A stretch of DNA of 64,000 nucleotides from Hymenobacter sp. CRA2 (GTDB taxonomy: Bacteria; Bacteroidota; Bacteroidia; Cytophagales; Hymenobacteraceae). Numbering within the stretch: the stretch's first letter is position 1; every line of letters begins with the position of its first letter. Shown piece by piece: positions 44,146-52,974 of this stretch. The stretch is taken from NCBI RefSeq assembly GCF_002007105.1, contig NZ_MVBC01000001.1, positions 1 to 64,000 of the forward strand, read 5' to 3'. The notes beneath the pieces are model-generated. The model worked only from the letters and a program-made list of their open reading frames with translations. It was not told the origin of the DNA and searched no databases. A program made the translations under genes and the position numbers.

Positions 44146-45033
44146 ATGGAAGCATTCATCGATTACCTGCGCTTCGAGCGCCGCTACTCCCCGCACACCA
44201 TCCTGTCGTATGAGACTGATCTACGGCAATTTAGCGACTACCTGCTGGCCACCTACGAGATGAGCGACCCCGCCACGGCGGATCATACGCTTATCCGCTC
44301 GTGGATAGTGACCCTGATGGAGCAGCAGCGCGACCCGCGCACAGTCAACCGTAAGATTGCCTGTCTGCGCTCCTACTTCAAGTTCCTGCAGCGCACCGGC
44401 GTGGTCGAGCGCAACCCTATGCTGCGCATCACGGCGCCCAAAACCAGCAAGAAGCTGCCGGACTTCGTGCCGGAGGAGCCGCTAAACCACCTGCTCGACT
44501 CGTTCCAGTTTGAGGACAGCTTTGTGGGTGCCCGCGACCAACTGGTGCTGGAGTTGCTCTACGGTACGGGCATCCGCCTGGCCGAGCTTATCGGCATCGG
44601 GCACCAGGACGTGAGCCTGCCCGGGCGCACGGTGCGGGTAACGGGTAAGGGCAACAAGCAGCGGATAGTGCCGCTGAATCCGTCGCTGATTAACGTGCTC
44701 AGCAATTATATCACGCGGAAAGCCAAGGAGTTCGGCACGGCTGACAACGCCGCCGGTCCCTTGCTCGTTACGGACAAGGGAAAGCCGCTCTATCCGCAGC
44801 TGGTGTACCGCACCGTCAAGCACTACCTCGGGCAAATCACCTCGGCGCCCGGGCAGCAGCACCCCCACGTGCTGCGCCACTCCTTTGCCACGCACCTGCT
44901 GGGCAAAGGCGCCGATCTGAACGCCATCAAGGAATTGCTGGGCCACGCGAATCTGGCGGCTACTCAGGTGTACACCCACCTGAGTATCGACAAATTGAAA
45001 TCAGTGTTTGAAAAGGCCCACCCAAAGGCCTGA
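44146..45033 (+). CDS. xerC: Tyrosine recombinase XerC/XerD-like
   Basis: 295 residues. It cuts and rejoins DNA at dif to resolve chromosome dimers. The N-terminal SAM-like core-binding domain (about 1-85; MEAFIDYLRFERRYSPHT) is followed by the catalytic domain with all key residues: Arg144 (GTGIRLAEL), Lys168 (VTGKGNKQR), His241 and Arg244 (HVLRHSFATHL), His267 (LGHANL) and nucleophile Tyr276 (VYTHLS). ATG 44146 gives the normal N-terminus. The order rpsU - recombinase - hpf is typical of Bacteroidota, supporting a housekeeping Xer protein rather than a mobile-element integrase. Confidence 0.93.
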   Translation: MEAFIDYLRFERRYSPHTILSYETDLRQFSDYLLATYEMSDPATADHTLIRSWIVTLMEQQRDPRTVNRKIACLRSYFKFLQRTGVVERNPMLRITAPKTSKKLPDFVPEEPLNHLLDSFQFEDSFVGARDQLVLELLYGTGIRLAELIGIGHQDVSLPGRTVRVTGKGNKQRIVPLNPSLINVLSNYITRKAKEFGTADNAAGPLLVTDKGKPLYPQLVYRTVKHYLGQITSAPGQQHPHVLRHSFATHLLGKGADLNAIKELLGHANLAATQVYTHLSIDKLKSVFEKAHPKA

Positions 45034-45066
45034 GTTTCCTTTTTCTTACTCCAAACCCCACACCCG

Positions 45067-45366
45067 ATGAAAGTACAGATGCAATCGGTGCACTTCACCG
45101 CCGATCAAAAGTTGCTCGACTTCATCCAGAAGCGCCTTGATAAGCTGGAAACCTTTTATGACCGCATTGTGGAAGGCGAAGTGATTATGCGCCTGAACAA
45201 CAACGACGGTGTCAACAATAAAACCGTAGAAGTCAAGATCTTCGTGCCGGGCAGCACCCTGTTCAGCCAGGAGAGTTCCAGCAGCTTCGAAGCCGCCGCC
45301 GACGCGGCCGCCGAGCAGCTGAAGAAGCAATTGATTCGCTACAAAGAGAAGCAGGTAGCGCACTGA
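45067..45366 (+). CDS. hpf: Ribosome hibernation-promoting factor, short form
   Basis: 99 residues of the HPF/RaiA family, which binds the decoding centre of idle 30S subunits. MKVQMQSVHFTADQKLLDFI, KRLDKLETFYDRIVEGEVIM and ESSSSFEAAADAAAEQLKKQ match the family beta-alpha layout. There is no C-terminal dimerisation domain, so it is the short type. It starts 33 bp after xerC and is probably cotranscribed. Confidence 0.93.
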   Translation: MKVQMQSVHFTADQKLLDFIQKRLDKLETFYDRIVEGEVIMRLNNNDGVNNKTVEVKIFVPGSTLFSQESSSSFEAAADAAAEQLKKQLIRYKEKQVAH

Positions 45367-45383
45367 GGCGTCTCTGATGAATA

Positions 45384-45429
45384 AACTCAAACGGCGCCCG
45401 TTCCAGTTGGAACGGGCGCCGTTTGAGTT
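45384..45429. terminator. Bidirectional hairpin between hpf and metK
   Basis: AACTCAAACGGCGCCCGTTCC without its last base fits in 20 bp; the full 21-bp arm pairs exactly with 45409-45429 around the loop AGTT. It lies 17 bp after hpf and 26 bp after the end of metK, so it serves convergent genes. Confidence 0.85.
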
Positions 45430-45455
45430 GTATGCGGCGCGTAGACTTGGTTTAG

Positions 45456-46721
45456 CTAGTTCAGGCCGAACGTCTGCTTGATCTGGTCTACGTAGTCGAG
45501 CTTTTCCCAGGTGAACGTCTCGACGGTGCGGGTGCTGCCGTCGGCGGCTTTCACCTCCTTGGTCCCGGGCTGACGGCCCATGTGCCCGTAGGCAGCCGAT
45601 TCGGCGAAGATGGGGTTCTGCAGACCCAGACGCTTCACGATGGCGTACGGGCGCAGGTCGAAGATGCCCTGTACTTTCTCGGCAATTTGCCCGTCGGTGA
45701 GCTTCTGGCCGTTGCCATTGCTCACGTGCGTGGTGCCGTAGGTCGTTACGAACACGCCTACCGGCTCGGCTACGCCGATGGCGTAGGCTACCTGCACCAG
45801 CACCTGGTCGGCTACGCCGGCGGCCACGAGGTTTTTGGCAATGTGGCGGGCAGCGTACGCGGCCGAGCGGTCTACTTTCGAGGAGTCTTTGCCCGAGAAA
45901 GCACCGCCGCCGTGGGCGCCTTTGCCGCCGTAGGTATCCACGATGATTTTACGGCCGGTAAGGCCGGAGTCGCCGTGGGGGCCGCCGATAACGAACTTAC
46001 CGGTGGGGTTGATGTGGTACTTGATGTCGTCGGTGAAGAGCTGCTGCACCTCGGCGCCGAGTTGGGCCTTCACGCGCGGAATCAGGATGGACTTGATGTC
46101 CTGCTCGATCTGCTTCAGCATCACCTGCTCGTCCGAGTTGAAGTCGTCGTGCTGGGTGCTCACCACGATGGTTTCGATGGCCTCGGGCGTGTTGTCGTCG
46201 GCGTAGCGGATGGTTACCTGGCTTTTGGCGTCGGGGCGCAGGTAGGTCATTTCCTGGCCTTCGCGGCGGATCTTAGCCAGCTCCTGCAGCAAGCGGTGCG
46301 ACAGGTCGAGGGCCAGGGGCATGTAGTTGTCGGTTTCGCGGGTGGCGTAGCCGAACATCATGCCTTGGTCGCCGGCGCCCTGTTCTTCGGGCTTGGCGCG
46401 CTCCACGCCCTGGTTGATATCCGCCGATTGCTCGTGCAGGCGGTTCATCACCTCGCAGGTATCGGCGTTGAAGAGGTACTCGGGCTTGTTGTAGCCGATG
46501 CGGCGAATCACGTCGCGGATGATGGGCTCGGGCTCCACGTGGGCCGTCGATTTGATTTCGCCCGCTACCAGCGCAAAGTCGGTGGTAACGAGGGTTTCGC
46601 ACGCGACCTTGGCCGTGGGGTCCTGACGCAGGTACTCGTCGAGGATGGCGTCAGAAATCTGGTCGGCGACTTTGTCGGGGTGGCCTTCCGAAACCGATTC
46701 GGAAGTAAACAGATAGGGCAT
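45456..46721 (-). CDS. metK: S-adenosylmethionine synthetase (MetK)
   Basis: 421 residues, somewhat longer than the E. coli enzyme. It makes SAM from methionine and ATP. FTSESVSEGHPDKVADQISD is the N-terminal ATP/metal motif, GAGDQGMMFGYA the hexapeptide signature, and GGGAFSGKDSSKVDRSAAY the P-loop-like phosphate site. IHHN-like substrate loop: YHINPTGKFVIGGPHGDSG. The length fits the Bacteroidota form. The leader (46722-46797) is GC-rich, and I could not match it to a known SAM riboswitch. Confidence 0.98.
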   Translation of the reverse strand: MPYLFTSESVSEGHPDKVADQISDAILDEYLRQDPTAKVACETLVTTDFALVAGEIKSTAHVEPEPIIRDVIRRIGYNKPEYLFNADTCEVMNRLHEQSADINQGVERAKPEEQGAGDQGMMFGYATRETDNYMPLALDLSHRLLQELAKIRREGQEMTYLRPDAKSQVTIRYADDNTPEAIETIVVSTQHDDFNSDEQVMLKQIEQDIKSILIPRVKAQLGAEVQQLFTDDIKYHINPTGKFVIGGPHGDSGLTGRKIIVDTYGGKGAHGGGAFSGKDSSKVDRSAAYAARHIAKNLVAAGVADQVLVQVAYAIGVAEPVGVFVTTYGTTHVSNGNGQKLTDGQIAEKVQGIFDLRPYAIVKRLGLQNPIFAESAAYGHMGRQPGTKEVKAADGSTRTVETFTWEKLDYVDQIKQTFGLN

Positions 46722-46797
46722 TGCGCTGAATTAGTGCCGGCTTCACGGAAACCTGACACCCGCCGGGCGCCCCGGCAGAGCGGCGGCGAGTGAGGCG

Positions 46798-46805
46798 CAA
46801 AGCTA
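46798..46805 (-). promoter_or_regulatory. Candidate -7 box of metK
   Basis: The minus strand has TAGCTTTG, fitting TAnnTTTG, 77 bp before the start codon. No TTG box stands at the usual distance, so only the -7 element is supported. Confidence 0.4.
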
Positions 46806-47007
46806 CGATTTTAGTTGTCGGTTCGTAGCCTGGCCCAAGCGGAACCGGTAGGCAGGCACGCGCCGGCACAGAGCCGCGGCGGGAGCGGCAGCTCGGGCAG
46901 GCTACCGCTGATACTTAGACCAGGCGTGAAAAAACAGCGAGCTAATTACAGCACAGGCCGAAATTGATAGCTTGCGGCTCTCATTCAGCAATAGCTACTT
47001 CGTTATT

Positions 47008-48405
47008 ATGCGGATCTGGACGCGCGGCCTGCTAATTGCCGCGTTGGGAATAGCAACCGAGCAAGGAGCTTCGGCCCAGGTATTTGAACCCGGATACCTC
47101 ATCAACAGCCGCGGCGACACCCTGCGCGGGGAAGTGGAAAACGCCTTTTGGCAGGACCCACCCACGGTGGTACGCTTTCGCAGCTCGGCCACGGCGCCCA
47201 TCGTCACCTATCACGACAACCACCTACGGGCCCTGGGTCTGACTAGCGGGCGGCAGCTGCGCCGGGAATTGCTGCCCATCGATTACCGGGCGACCAAGGA
47301 CATCAATCGGATGCAACGGGGCTTGTCGGTATTGCAAACTCCGGATTCAGTGCTGGCCGATGTGCTGTTGGATGGTCCTGCCTCGCTGCTGAGCGTGCAG
47401 GTACACGATGTGCACCACTTCTTCGTGAAGCGCGAAAACACCCCGTATCTGGAAATGACGGAGCGCCGCTACCTGCGCGAGGTGAACGGGGCGCTGCAGG
47501 TGGCGGACGGCAATAACTACCGGGCGCAGCTGTTTCAATACTTCGGCGACTGCGCCGCGGCCGCCGCGGCGACAAACAAAGCAGCCTTTACAGCGGACGC
47601 TCTGGCCGACGTGGTGCAGCTCTATAACCGCGAATGCAGCAGCCAGCGTGAGGCAGGTCGGCGTATCAGCGCCGCCGTCCGGGATCAGGCAAAAGTGGTG
47701 TTCGGGCCGCTGCTGGGGGCACGCTACAATTCGTTTCGGCTGCACACTGATACTCCCCCGGGCTTGGAAACGCCGACCCTCGACGGCTACAACCTGGATG
47801 GCCGCGTGCACGGGCAAGGGGGCATCTTTCTTGACTTGGTACACGGTGGCCGCCGCATGGCGCTGCACGCTGCCGTATTCTACTCCCGCTTCGGGGGGCC
47901 GCAGCGCAGCATTGCCAGCCCCAACGGCTCGGCGCAGTGGCGGGGCACCGTGGACTGGCGCGGTGGAATGGCCACGCTACAAGTGGGCATGCGCTTTATG
48001 CGGCCCTTGGGCACGTCGTGGCAGCTGCTGGCCGGCACTGGTATCGAGTTTCCGGCTTACTGGGAGGAAAGCTACGTGGTGCAGTTTGGCAATGCTCTTA
48101 ACCAAGCGCGCTACCTGACTAACCAAGTGGCAGCCCGGAGCACCGAGCTCCTTCCTCTAGGCTTTGCCAGCACCAAGCTGCCCTATCTGGAAGCGGGCGT
48201 GCGGCATCAGCGCTTTACACTGACGCTGAGCGCCCGCCGCTACGGCAAGGAGCTGTTCTTTGATAATACGGCCATATCGCGCATCGAGCGCGCGTCTGCC
48301 TCGGACGCATACGGGGTGGGCTATGATTACAGCGGCCGCACGTTCAGTACTACGCTGTCGGTGGGCTATCAGCTGAATGCTGATACGGATGCCAAGCGTA
48401 AGTAG
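47008..48405 (+). CDS. Uncharacterised outer-membrane beta-barrel-like protein
   Basis: 465 residues from ATG 47008 (MRIWTRGLLIAALG), with a signal peptide ending near GASAQ. Residues 30-190 form a soluble part (PGYLINSRGDTLRGEVENAF; RYLREVNGALQVADGNNYRA) with a short DCAAAAAATNK loop. The rest alternates like outer-membrane strands (VVFGPLLGARYNSFRLH, GGIFLDLVHGG, ATLQVGMRFMRPLG, FSTTLSVGYQLN). It is similar in plan to PorT-like barrels common in Bacteroidota. Function unknown. A terminator follows. Confidence 0.8.
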   Translation: MRIWTRGLLIAALGIATEQGASAQVFEPGYLINSRGDTLRGEVENAFWQDPPTVVRFRSSATAPIVTYHDNHLRALGLTSGRQLRRELLPIDYRATKDINRMQRGLSVLQTPDSVLADVLLDGPASLLSVQVHDVHHFFVKRENTPYLEMTERRYLREVNGALQVADGNNYRAQLFQYFGDCAAAAAATNKAAFTADALADVVQLYNRECSSQREAGRRISAAVRDQAKVVFGPLLGARYNSFRLHTDTPPGLETPTLDGYNLDGRVHGQGGIFLDLVHGGRRMALHAAVFYSRFGGPQRSIASPNGSAQWRGTVDWRGGMATLQVGMRFMRPLGTSWQLLAGTGIEFPAYWEESYVVQFGNALNQARYLTNQVAARSTELLPLGFASTKLPYLEAGVRHQRFTLTLSARRYGKELFFDNTAISRIERASASDAYGVGYDYSGRTFSTTLSVGYQLNADTDAKRK

Positions 48406-48449
48406 CAGATGGTCAAAGCTGTGGTTGACACCTTACCAAACTGGCTTAA

Positions 48450-48496
48450 GCAAGACGCCCGCCCCAAGTGAATTGGAGCGGGCGTCTTGCGTTTTT
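48450..48496 (+). terminator. Terminator after the beta-barrel-like gene
   Basis: GCAAGACGCCCGC (48450-48462), loop, GCGGGCGTCTTGC (48478-48490), then GTTTTT. It lies between convergent genes. Confidence 0.88.
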
Positions 48497-48509
48497 GGTT
48501 GGGCTAGAA

Positions 48510-49499
48510 TTACGCCGTTTGTGGCTGCGCGGCCACGGATGGTTCTGTGGACTGCCCTTCCTGCGGCAGTTCCTGCTCCTCGGCCGTCACTGCTTCTGCC
48601 ATGTCGGGCAGCGGGGCGCTGAACCGCTCGCGCAGGGTTTCGTAAGCCTCCGGGCTCAGCGCCAGATAGGAAAGCAGGTCCGACGTTTTTTCGGACTCCT
48701 TGCCTTTGTTGTCGACTTCGATGCGCACCTGCTCCAGCGAGGCGAAGCGGCAATTGGTGTCGTTGGGGGTAGCGTACAGCTTGAGGCGGCAGAACACCGG
48801 GTCGGCGTTGTGGGGCAGCGGGTATAGCTCGGCGCCGAGCAGCGCAGTGGCGGCTTCGTCGGCATTGGTCAGCATCGGCGCGCGGCGCGTCATGGCTTCT
48901 TCCTGGGCCCATTCGCCGCACTGCTCCGAGAAAGGAGCCTGGGCGGCCGTGTGGGCGCTCAGGGCCGGCATGGCCACGATGATGGCGGCTTCAATCAGCC
49001 ACACAGCCACTAGGAAGATACCGCTGACCTGAATACCGAAAATGGACCAGGAGCCGGTGCCGGCCAGCTCACTCATCACGGAGAACATGCCGCCGGGGTG
49101 CGCCAGGATGGTCAGGAAGACGTCGGGGCTGAACGAGGTGCTGGCAATGGACATCTGCCGGGCTCCGCTGCCGAATTCGTTGACGTCGGTGGTGTTGATG
49201 ATGAGCGTCAGGTACACGGCCCACTGGATGTACTCGGCCATCAGGCCCACCAGTAAGCCCAGCCCACCGGCCAGGCGCGGGTTGCGCAGCTTGCCGGCCT
49301 TCACCAGCCGGCTCAGCACCACGCCCAGCACCAACCCGAAACCAATGGTGGCGAGGAAGTTGACGTAAATCAGCGGGATGTACCACACGGCGTACACGTA
49401 CGCCAGCGCCAGCACGGCCGCGGCCGCAATGCCGCCCAGCAGGTACAAGGCTACACCGCCGGCAGAAAAACGATTGGAAGGCTGGTAGAATTGGGTCAT
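48510..49499 (-). CDS. Inner-membrane protein of unknown function
   Basis: 329 residues with five hydrophobic segments: about 13-36, 38-62, 75-98, 125-145 and 158-180 (for example VALYLLGGIAAAAVLALAYV and FLATIGFGLVLGVVLSRLV). A cytoplasmic tail of about 140 residues follows (AELYPLPHNADPVFCRLKLY, NKGKESEKTSDLLSYLALSP) and ends in a Glu/Pro/Gln-rich stretch. The central GMFSVMSELAGTGSWSIFG suggests a re-entrant or loop region. No domain recognised; neighbours give no clue. Confidence 0.75.
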   Translation of the reverse strand: MTQFYQPSNRFSAGGVALYLLGGIAAAAVLALAYVYAVWYIPLIYVNFLATIGFGLVLGVVLSRLVKAGKLRNPRLAGGLGLLVGLMAEYIQWAVYLTLIINTTDVNEFGSGARQMSIASTSFSPDVFLTILAHPGGMFSVMSELAGTGSWSIFGIQVSGIFLVAVWLIEAAIIVAMPALSAHTAAQAPFSEQCGEWAQEEAMTRRAPMLTNADEAATALLGAELYPLPHNADPVFCRLKLYATPNDTNCRFASLEQVRIEVDNKGKESEKTSDLLSYLALSPEAYETLRERFSAPLPDMAEAVTAEEQELPQEGQSTEPSVAAQPQTA

Positions 49500-49611
49500 A
49501 GACTATTTAGATGATTGAATTGGCACTGTAAATAGGCTATTTGTTCTTTACCAAGCAATCCGTCTTCCCCTAAATATGCGCAGACATAACCTGCGCTTAA
49601 CCTCATAACGC

Positions 49612-49676
49612 CTCCGCCCCGGGCAACGCGGGCCGCTCCGCACGTGTCGGAGCGGCCCGCGTTGCCCGGGGCGGAG
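49612..49676. terminator. Very long GC-rich hairpin after the S9 peptidase gene
   Basis: The 29-bp arms CTCCGCCCCGGGCAACGCGG to GCTCCG (49612-49640) and 49648-49676 pair exactly around the loop CACGTGT. It lies 20 bp beyond the peptidase stop codon. There is no T-tract on either side, so termination is inferred from position. Confidence 0.6.
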
Positions 49677-49695
49677 TACTATGGTGTGCGGCGTG

Positions 49696-52185
49696 CTAGC
49701 GGCTACCCGTGCTACCTCCTCCCCCACCCGCGCCGGCCGGGGCATTTTGCCCACGCAGGTTGGTTTCGAACAGCTTGAGGATGCGCTTGTACTCGTCGGT
49801 CCACGACGAAGGCTCAACGAAGCCGTGGTCTTCCACCGGATATACGGCCAGCTCCCAGTTCTCCTTTTTCAGCTCGATAAGGCGCTGCGAGAGGCGCACG
49901 ATATCCTGGAAGTGCACGTTGGTATCGACCATGCCGTGGCACATCAGTAGCGCGCCTTTCAGCCCCTCGGCGTAGTTGATGGGCGACGACCGGGCGTAGG
50001 CAATGGAGTCGTTGTAGGGCTCGTTGAGGATGTTGTCGGTGTAGCCGTGGTTGTAGTGGGCCCAGTCGGTGACGGAGCGCAGGCCGGCGCCGGCGCGGAA
50101 CACGTCGGGCTGGGTGAACATGGCCATCAGCGTGATAAAGCCGCCGTAGGAGCCGCCGTAGATGCCGATGCGCTGCGGGTCGACGTTGTACTTGTCGACC
50201 AGCATTTTGGCGCCATCGACCTGGTCCTGCAGGTCCTTGCCGCCCATGTAGCGGTAGATGCCGGTGCGCCAGTCGCGGCCGTAGCCGGCCGAGCCGCGGT
50301 AGTCCACGTCAAGCACAGTGTAGCCACGGTCGACGAGCAGGTTGTGGAACATGTACTCGCGGAAGTAGGTGCTCCACCACTTGTGCGCGTTCTGCAGGTA
50401 GCCGGCGCCGTGCACGAAGATGACGGCCGGACGCGTAGGGTCTTGCTGGGCCGGGCGGTACAGGCGGGCGTACACCGAGGCCCCGTCCTGGGCCTTGAAG
50501 GTCACCACTTCCGGGTCGCGCCAGGGGTAGCTTTCAAATTCCTTGGTGGTCGAGTGCGTGAGCTGCCGGTACTTGGCGCCGGGCTTGTTGTCGAGCACAA
50601 ACAGCTCCCAGGGCTTGTTGGAGTAGCTGTAGCGCACCAGCAGCGTTTTCTCGTCGGGCGACACTACTACTTCGTGGGCTCCGGGGCGCGAGGTAATCTG
50701 GGTGAGCTGGCCGCCCTCCACGGGCAGGCGGTAGAAGTGCTGCTCGCCGGGATGGGGCTTGTTGGCGGTGATAAACCAGGTTTTGCGGTCCTTCGAGAGC
50801 TGGGCCTGCTGCACTTCGAAGTTGCCGCTGGTCAGGGCTCTTTTCTGGCCGCTGGTAGCGTCGGCGGTGTAGAGGTGGGAGTAGCCGGTTTCTTCGCTCT
50901 GGAACCAGATGCGCTTGTCATCGGGCAGCCAGCCCACGTTGCCGGCTTCGTAGCCGATGCCGGGGCCGTTGATCCAGGCCTCGTCGCGCTGTCGGTCGAG
51001 CAGGTTGATTTTCTGCGTGGCGGGGTCGAGGCCCACAATCCACCGGTCCTTGTTGTCGGCCGAACGGATGACGAGGAAGGCTCGCTCGCCGGTACGGTTC
51101 CAGAACGGTCCGAACGGCATCACCCGGCGCAGCTCGTTGGCCGGCTTGTCCTTAGCGGCGGTTTTATCCCCAGCGGCGGGCACGGGCGCTTTGGCCTTCA
51201 GTGGGTACTCCTTGCGGTAGGCAGGCTGCTCGTCGAGGCCCTTCAGCTCCTTGTAGCCGAGCGTGAAGGTGGTGTCGCGGCCGATGTCGTAGATGCCCAG
51301 CTCGTAGGCCGTCTGCGGCGAGCCGACTTTGTTGCGCGTGTTCAGGTCTTCGGTGAAGCCCGAGGCCGTCACGAAGCTGGGTACGATGGTCGGCTTCTCG
51401 GCGCTGGGCGCCTGCCCCAGCGTGTAGGTCACGTAGCGGCCGTCGGGCGAGAGCTGCAGGTTCTCCACCGTCTGCGTGCCGAGGTAAATGGCCTTGGGGC
51501 GCAGCTTGGCCAGCGCCTTCTGCTGCCGCTCGCGCGCCAGGCGGTCCTGCTCGCGCCCGCGAATTACCTGAAACAGCGCCAGCTGCTGGGCGCGCAGGTA
51601 CTTATCGGCTTTATCGGTGCTGGGGCCGGGCGGGCGCTGGCCGCGGCGGAAGTCGGTGCGCTGCACTGTTTCGCCGGTGGCCGGGTCCCAGGTAAAGAGG
51701 TTGCCCGCACGGGTGTAGCTGATCAGCCGCTCCTGCAAGGTGAATGCCGGCTCGGTTTCGCGCTCGGCCGTGTTGGTCACGCGCCGCGTCTTGCCCGATT
51801 TCAGGTCGAGCAGGTAAATGTCGCCGTCCTTCTCATACACCTTGCGGGTGCGGGCGTAGTCATACTCGCCGCGGGGGCTGGGCAGGCTGCGCTGCTCCGC
51901 GAGGCTCACCTTGCGCGGGGTCGTGCCGGCGGACGTGGTCACGTAGAGCGAGTCGCGGCGGGCGCCCTCGGGGTTCCACTGGAAATAGATGCGCTTGCCG
52001 TCTTCGCTCCAATAAGGATTGACCGGCAGGCCGCCCAGCCACTGGGCCGGCTCGCGCATGATTTTATCGACGGTGAGCGGGGCCAGGGGCCCGGCCGGAG
52101 GCGCGGTTTGGGCCACGGCGGCCACCGATACCGGCAGGCACCACGGCAGCACGCGCAGAGCTAGAGAAAAACGCATAGACAACAT
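49696..52185 (-). CDS. S9 family serine peptidase, DPP-IV/prolyl-oligopeptidase type
   Basis: 829 residues, exported (signal peptide MLSMRFSLALRV to AAVAQ; a start at 52176 is equally good). The N-terminal two thirds form a beta-propeller (RVTNTAERETEPAFTLQERL, YSHLYTADATSGQKRALT). The C-terminal alpha/beta hydrolase has the nucleophile elbow GIYGGSYGGF (Ser about 677), Asp in CHGMVDTNVHFQD and His in YPVEDHGFVEP. It releases dipeptides or short peptides from periplasmic substrates. The chain ends in a Gly-rich tail (NAPAGAGGGGGSTGS). It stands alone between hairpins. Confidence 0.93.
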   Translation of the reverse strand: MLSMRFSLALRVLPWCLPVSVAAVAQTAPPAGPLAPLTVDKIMREPAQWLGGLPVNPYWSEDGKRIYFQWNPEGARRDSLYVTTSAGTTPRKVSLAEQRSLPSPRGEYDYARTRKVYEKDGDIYLLDLKSGKTRRVTNTAERETEPAFTLQERLISYTRAGNLFTWDPATGETVQRTDFRRGQRPPGPSTDKADKYLRAQQLALFQVIRGREQDRLARERQQKALAKLRPKAIYLGTQTVENLQLSPDGRYVTYTLGQAPSAEKPTIVPSFVTASGFTEDLNTRNKVGSPQTAYELGIYDIGRDTTFTLGYKELKGLDEQPAYRKEYPLKAKAPVPAAGDKTAAKDKPANELRRVMPFGPFWNRTGERAFLVIRSADNKDRWIVGLDPATQKINLLDRQRDEAWINGPGIGYEAGNVGWLPDDKRIWFQSEETGYSHLYTADATSGQKRALTSGNFEVQQAQLSKDRKTWFITANKPHPGEQHFYRLPVEGGQLTQITSRPGAHEVVVSPDEKTLLVRYSYSNKPWELFVLDNKPGAKYRQLTHSTTKEFESYPWRDPEVVTFKAQDGASVYARLYRPAQQDPTRPAVIFVHGAGYLQNAHKWWSTYFREYMFHNLLVDRGYTVLDVDYRGSAGYGRDWRTGIYRYMGGKDLQDQVDGAKMLVDKYNVDPQRIGIYGGSYGGFITLMAMFTQPDVFRAGAGLRSVTDWAHYNHGYTDNILNEPYNDSIAYARSSPINYAEGLKGALLMCHGMVDTNVHFQDIVRLSQRLIELKKENWELAVYPVEDHGFVEPSSWTDEYKRILKLFETNLRGQNAPAGAGGGGGSTGSR

Positions 52186-52269
52186 CGGCAGTGAATCGGC
52201 GCAAAATACGCCGCCGGGGCCGCAACGACACTGCCCGGCCCGCCGATGTTGCAGCCCCGTCGCGGGCCC

Positions 52270-52917
52270 CTAGAATTTGTCCTGTTGCCAGGCCTCCAGC
52301 TCGGCGCGCAGGTTGCGGCGGGCGGCCGTTTCCAGCTTCTGGCGGAAGGCTTCAGTCTGGTAAATGCGCGGCGTGTCCAGAAACTTGCTGAGCACCTGCT
52401 GGCGGCCGCGGCGGTAGAGCACGTCGGGCACCAGGGAGTATTCCTGCCGCACCTGCCGGGCGTAGCGCCAGTAGTCGGCCTCGGGCGCCCCCAGGATCTG
52501 CAGGTCGATGTCGAGCAGCAGGTGCAGGTCCGGGTCGGCGGCGGGCGGGCGCTGGGTGTGGTCCTGGGTGCGCTCGATGAGGAAGGCTACCCGCTCGCGG
52601 CGCGGGGCAGCAAGGCTGGTTTGGGCCAGAAACTGCCGGGCCAGCTCGGCGCTGCGCGCTTCGTTATCGGAGCGCATGGGGCTGTAGACGGCGTCGTGAA
52701 ACCAGATGGCCAGCTGCACGGCCACGGCATCCTGCAGCCGGGCGTGGTAGGCCTCGGCCGTTTCGAGCATGTGCCGGATGTGGGCGAGGGAGTGGTAGTG
52801 GCGGCCGCTTTGGCTGTAGGCATCGGAGAGCTGCCGGAAGCCGCGGCGCCGGACTTCGGCGTCCGGTGCCAGCGGCGTCAGCAGTTGGTGCCAACGGGCT
52901 TCGAGGGTTAACGACAT
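52270..52917 (-). CDS. HD-domain phosphohydrolase-like protein
   Basis: 215 residues from ATG 52917 (MSLTLEARWHQLL). RHYHSLAHIRHMLET carries the first metal histidines and AIWFHDAVYSP the HD motif; SAELARQFLAQ and FLIERTQDHT follow with the later His, and LLDIDLQILG the final Asp. Known relatives are small predicted metal-dependent HD hydrolases of unknown substrate. No signal peptide. It lies on the same strand as the amidase (57 bp before it) and the S9 peptidase. Confidence 0.82.
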   Translation of the reverse strand: MSLTLEARWHQLLTPLAPDAEVRRRGFRQLSDAYSQSGRHYHSLAHIRHMLETAEAYHARLQDAVAVQLAIWFHDAVYSPMRSDNEARSAELARQFLAQTSLAAPRRERVAFLIERTQDHTQRPPAADPDLHLLLDIDLQILGAPEADYWRYARQVRQEYSLVPDVLYRRGRQQVLSKFLDTPRIYQTEAFRQKLETAARRNLRAELEAWQQDKF

Positions 52918-52974
52918 TGGGCGAGAACAATCGGGGGTAGTACCGGCTATACGGAAGCACAACCGCCACGGCCG

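Noticed and set aside
44146-45033. Integrase of a mobile element
   Set aside because: The recombinase lies in the conserved rpsU - xerC - hpf order with no attachment repeats or cargo genes, so a housekeeping Xer protein is more likely.
45582-46793. 403-codon plus-strand frame opposite metK
   Set aside because: Antisense of a universally conserved gene; no recognisable domain.
46722-46797. Possible SAM riboswitch in the metK leader
   Set aside because: The leader is GC-rich with hairpin potential, but none of the conserved blocks of the SAM riboswitch classes could be matched by eye.
50047-52164. 705-codon plus-strand open frame opposite the S9 peptidase
   Set aside because: It is the antisense shadow of a clearly conserved enzyme; its translation is Val/Gly/Ala-rich without domains, as expected from high-GC codon bias.
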